DNA of 34,211 bases from positions 1 to 34,211 of the forward strand of contig CAIXPF010000151.1 of the NCBI GenBank assembly GCA_903921205.1. Reading direction: 5' to 3'. The notes beneath the pieces are model-generated. The model saw only the letters and a program-made list of their open reading frames with translations, had not been told where the DNA came from and made no database searches. Positions 31,637 through 34,211 of this stretch are shown piece after piece (within the stretch, counting starts at the first letter, position 1; every line of letters begins with the position of its first letter). Origin of the DNA: an uncultured Acidimicrobiia bacterium (GTDB taxonomy: Bacteria > Actinomycetota > Acidimicrobiia > Acidimicrobiales > CAIXPF01). Position numbers and translations under genes: made by a program.

Positions 31637-31655
31637 GCGAGCAGGAACCGCTCGC
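31637..31655 (-). terminator. Short hairpin after ilvD
   Basis: gcgagc, 7-nt loop, gctcgc, just past the ilvD stop (31665). It is weak (6-bp stem, no T tract). Confidence 0.35.
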
Positions 31656-31664
31656 AGATTCCGA

Positions 31665-33380
31665 TCAGAGGGTGTTGGTGATCGCCCCGGTCTCGGCGCC
31701 CTGCACCAACTTGGCGTACTTGCCGAGCACACCGGTCGGGTAGCGCGGGGGCAACGGCTGCCAGCCGGCCCGACGGTTCGCCAACTCCGACTCCTCGACC
31801 AGCAGGTCGAGCGACTTGGTCGGCACGTCGATACGGACCTGGTCGCCGTCGCGTACGAAGGCGATGGGGCCACCGTCGGCAGCCTCGGGGGCGACGTGGC
31901 CGATGCAGAAGCCCCAGGTACCGCCGGAGAAGCGGCCGTCGGTGACCAGGGCGCAGTCGGCGCCACGCCCGGCACCCTTCAACGCGCCGGTGATGGCCAG
32001 CATCTCGCGCATGCCGGGGCCGCCCTTGGGTCCTTCCCAGCGGATCACGATGACCGTGCCTGGCTGGATCTCGCCGGCCAGGATCGCGGCCATCGCCCCG
32101 TCCTCGCCGTCGAACACCCGGGCCGGACCGGTGAAGGTCAGCTGGTCGGCGGTGAGACCGGCCACCTTCACCACCGCGCCCTTGGGGGCCAGCGAACCGG
32201 TGAGGACGTTGATACCACCGGCGGTGTGGATCGGCTTCTCGAGCGGGTGCACCACCACCCCGTCGGGTCCCGGAGGCGCGAGCTCGGCCAGGTTCTCGGC
32301 CATGGTCCTGCCGGTCACGGTGAGCACGTCGCCGTGCAGCAGGCCGGCGTCGAGCAGCATCTTCAGCACCACCGGCACGCCACCGACCCGGTCGAGGTCG
32401 GACATGTGGAACTGCCCGCCGGGCTTCATGTCGGCGATGTGGGGCACCCGGTCGGCGATCCGGTTGAAGTCCTCGAGCTCGAGCGCCACACCGGCCTCGT
32501 TGGCGATGGCCAGCAGGTGCAGCACCGCGTTGGTCGAGCCGCCGAGCGCCGAGGTGACGGCGATGGCGTTCTCGAAGGCCTTCTTGGTCATGATCTTGCG
32601 GGGCGTCAGGCCGAGCCGCAGCAGTTCGACCACGGCCTCGCCGGCACGACGGGCGTCCTCCTCGCGGCGGCCGTCGATGGCCGGCGGCGAGGCGGTACCG
32701 GGCAGGCTCATGCCGAGCGCCTCGGCGATGGAGCTCATGGTGTTGGCGGTGAACATGCCACCGCAGGCGCCCTCACCGGGGCAGGCGTGCCGCTCGATCT
32801 CGGTGAGCTCGGCCTCGCTGATGGTGCCGGCCGCGCAGGCCCCGACGGCCTCGAACACGCTGGTGATGTCGAGTGCCTTGCCGTTGTACTGGCCGGGCAT
32901 GATCGAGCCGTTGTAGACGAACACGTTGGCCACATCGAGCCGGGCCGCGGCCATGAGCATGGCCGGGATCGACTTGTCACAGCCGGCGAGCCCGACGAAC
33001 CCGTCGAAGCGCTCGGCGTGGATGACCGTCTCCACGGAGTCACAGATGACCTCACGCGACACCAGCGAGGCCCGCATGCCCTCGTGGCCCATCGAGATGC
33101 CGTCGCTGACGGTGATCGTCCCGAACTCCATCGGGAAGCCGCCACCGGCGCGGACCCCGTCCTTGGCGTGCTCCGCCAGCTTGCGCAGGGTCATGTTGCA
33201 CGGGGTGACCTCGTTCCACGACGAGGCGATGGCGACCTGGGGCTTGACCCAGTCGTCGTCGGTCATGCCGACGGCGCGCAGCATCGAGCGCGCCGGGGCC
33301 TTCTGCATGCCGTCGGTGACATCACGCGAACGGGGCTTGATGTCGACGTGGGACTCCCGACCGGAGGGCGTGTTGGACAT
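31665..33380 (-). CDS. ilvD: Dihydroxy-acid dehydratase
   Basis: Converts 2,3-dihydroxy-3-methyl acids to 2-oxoacids in isoleucine and valine synthesis. It has 571 residues, as expected for IlvD. The three iron-sulfur cluster cysteines are present: Cys61 ([10 protein letters not shown]), Cys134 ([13 protein letters not shown]) and Cys206 ([17 protein letters not shown]). [16 protein letters not shown] and [12 protein letters not shown] are also typical. ATG 33380 is chosen over upstream in-frame codons because TAGGGT sits 7 nt before it. No other ilv genes are nearby. It is followed downstream by a small SnoaL-like gene. Confidence 0.97.
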   Translation of the reverse strand: MSNTPSGRESHVDIKPRSRDVTDGMQKAPARSMLRAVGMTDDDWVKPQVAIASSWNEVTPCNMTLRKLAEHAKDGVRAGGGFPMEFGTITVSDGISMGHEGMRASLVSREVICDSVETVIHAERFDGFVGLAGCDKSIPAMLMAAARLDVANVFVYNGSIMPGQYNGKALDITSVFEAVGACAAGTISEAELTEIERHACPGEGACGGMFTANTMSSIAEALGMSLPGTASPPAIDGRREEDARRAGEAVVELLRLGLTPRKIMTKKAFENAIAVTSALGGSTNAVLHLLAIANEAGVALELEDFNRIADRVPHIADMKPGGQFHMSDLDRVGGVPVVLKMLLDAGLLHGDVLTVTGRTMAENLAELAPPGPDGVVVHPLEKPIHTAGGINVLTGSLAPKGAVVKVAGLTADQLTFTGPARVFDGEDGAMAAILAGEIQPGTVIVIRWEGPKGGPGMREMLAITGALKGAGRGADCALVTDGRFSGGTWGFCIGHVAPEAADGGPIAFVRDGDQVRIDVPTKSLDLLVEESELANRRAGWQPLPPRYPTGVLGKYAKLVQGAETGAITNTL

Positions 33381-33387
33381 GGCCCAA

Positions 33388-33393
33388 ACCCTA
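33388..33393 (-). promoter_or_regulatory. -10 element of ilvD (leaderless)
   Basis: TAGGGT on the minus strand, 7 nt before ATG 33380. Confidence 0.55.
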
Positions 33394-33512
33394 GTGGGGG
33401 GTCTGCGCCGACAGGAGACGGATGACACCTGCACCGGCTGCTCAGCGTGGGATGTCCCCCACGCAGCCCCGAAGGTTCGGCCAGCGAGGACCCGGAGGTC
33501 TGCCACCCGGAA

Positions 33513-33635
33513 CGACCCTTGGATCACGTCCCGGGTATCGGGCAGGAACGCCTCGCCGGCCACCAGCGGGTGTGGGTCAGCCGTAAGGTCGACGTGGCCC
33601 GGCACTGGCGCGAGCGCCACCCGTTCAGCGGCTGA
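33513..33635 (+). pseudogene. C-terminal remnant of a PuuE-allantoinase/polysaccharide-deacetylase protein
   Basis: The plus strand between ilvD and the SRPBCC gene encodes [14 protein letters not shown], then [17 protein letters not shown] and RERHPFSG before a TGA at 33633. The pattern VWV.R..D.ARHW.. HP is the conserved C-terminus of PuuE-type allantoinases (polysaccharide deacetylase fold). Upstream of about 33510 I find no catalytic domain in any frame, and ilvD lies there on the other strand. It looks like the leftover end of a deleted gene. Confidence 0.4.
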
Positions 33636-33655
33636 CCTCGGCTCGGCGACCCTGC

Positions 33656-34189
33656 TCAGCCGGTACGCGCCCGGAGGTTGAGCAACTGGCGGCGGACCAT
33701 GATCCCGTCGCCGGGGCCCAGGAGCCAGCGTTCGACGAGCCGGCCACCCGGGAGATCGACACGGCTGCGAACCCGGGTCACCAGCCGGGTTCCCTCGCCG
33801 TCGGGTCGCAGCTCGAACGCCAGCGTGAAGCCGACCCGGCGCAGCACCGGGCCCGGACCCTGCACCGCGAGCACCAACGCCCTCGGCGGCTCGAGCACCG
33901 CGGCCACGAAGTCGATCGGCCCGCCGGGTACCGCGTCACCGGGGCGCAGGCCCTGCCACTGCGGGACGATCCGCATGGCGCTGTGGCGGCCGAGGTTGTC
34001 GATCCAGTCGTAGCTGTACCATCCGGCCCGGCCGAACCCCAGTTGCACCAGCCACGGGAACACCGCCTGCGGCGGGGCGGCGAGGTCGATGGACCGGGTG
34101 GCCACCAGCCGGGCGTCGCCGACCAACGCGTCGCCCACCACCGGCCCCGCCACCTCTGCCGGTGTCGCACCCCAGTTCTGCAGCAACAT
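33656..34189 (-). CDS. SRPBCC (START-like) family protein
   Basis: A 177-residue protein with the helix-grip fold of SRPBCC ligand-binding proteins. It contains [51 protein letters not shown] and [13 protein letters not shown]. Function is unknown; relatives bind lipids or hydrophobic ligands. A GTG three codons upstream (34198) is in frame, but ATG 34189 is preferred because TAGCGT lies 7 nt before it and would otherwise overlap the gene. The true upstream context lies outside the window. Confidence 0.8.
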   Translation of the reverse strand: MLLQNWGATPAEVAGPVVGDALVGDARLVATRSIDLAAPPQAVFPWLVQLGFGRAGWYSYDWIDNLGRHSAMRIVPQWQGLRPGDAVPGGPIDFVAAVLEPPRALVLAVQGPGPVLRRVGFTLAFELRPDGEGTRLVTRVRSRVDLPGGRLVERWLLGPGDGIMVRRQLLNLRARTG

Positions 34190-34196
34190 CGCGCGC

Positions 34197-34202
34197 ACGC
34201 TA
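34197..34202 (-). promoter_or_regulatory. -10 element of the SRPBCC gene (leaderless)
   Basis: TAGCGT on the minus strand, 7 nt before ATG 34189. Confidence 0.55.
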
Positions 34203-34211
34203 CGGCCGACC

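Overview
This is a very GC-rich, gene-dense chromosomal window from an actinobacterium. Two luciferase-like oxidoreductases of the F420 type, a steroid-type cytochrome P450, crotonases, SDRs, and frequent GTG starts with 4-base ATGA/GTGA overlaps all point that way. An Acidimicrobiia-type host is a guess. I count 30 real or partial genes plus two gene remnants. No rRNA, tRNA, CRISPR array, insertion sequence or prophage is visible.

Layout, left to right. (1) 1-2271, minus: mscS, a one-helix small protein and an EamA exporter with a His-rich tail, translationally coupled and cut by the left edge. A glutathione S-transferase remnant lies antisense to the tail. (2) 2390-3151, plus: a polytopic membrane protein ending in a tandem-repeat tail. 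(3) 3198-5818, minus: two crotonase-fold enzymes and an SDR. (4) 6133-7728, plus: an orphan lipoprotein of the branched-chain amino acid/amide binding type, closed by a strong hairpin. (5) 7828-10309, minus: a coupled trio of Rieske oxygenase, haloalkane dehalogenase and a small unknown protein. (6) 10418-11824, plus: ACT-malic enzyme, overlapping tail to tail with an unusual 522-residue left-handed beta-helix/PglD-like fusion (11808-13376). (7) 13576-14628: LLM oxidoreductase. (8) 14688-17594, minus: secreted soluble-glucose-dehydrogenase-like beta-propeller with PKD and LamG domains. (9) 17819-21801, minus: SDR, NAD-epimerase, second LLM oxidoreductase and D-2-hydroxyacid dehydrogenase, with a divergent P450 (21963-23336). 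(10) 23352-26779: PadR-type regulator divergent from modABC molybdate uptake. (11) 27000-34189: Leu/Val dehydrogenase, Vps62-domain membrane protein, alpha/beta hydrolase, SnoaL-like protein, ilvD, a PuuE-allantoinase-like remnant and an SRPBCC protein.

Much of the content is oxidative catabolism of lipid-like, steroid-like or halogenated substrates (crotonases, SDRs, P450, Rieske/dehalogenase, F420-type enzymes), mixed with core metabolism (ilvD, malic enzyme, amino-acid dehydrogenase). The most striking non-coding signal is a repeated promoter architecture. A TANNNT hexamer sits 6-9 nt before the start codon of at least 13 genes, which implies leaderless mRNAs and fixes several starts. The divergent PadR/modA promoter region also carries a perfect 6-5-6 inverted repeat that overlaps both predicted -35 regions. 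Several intergenic regions carry short tandem repeats.
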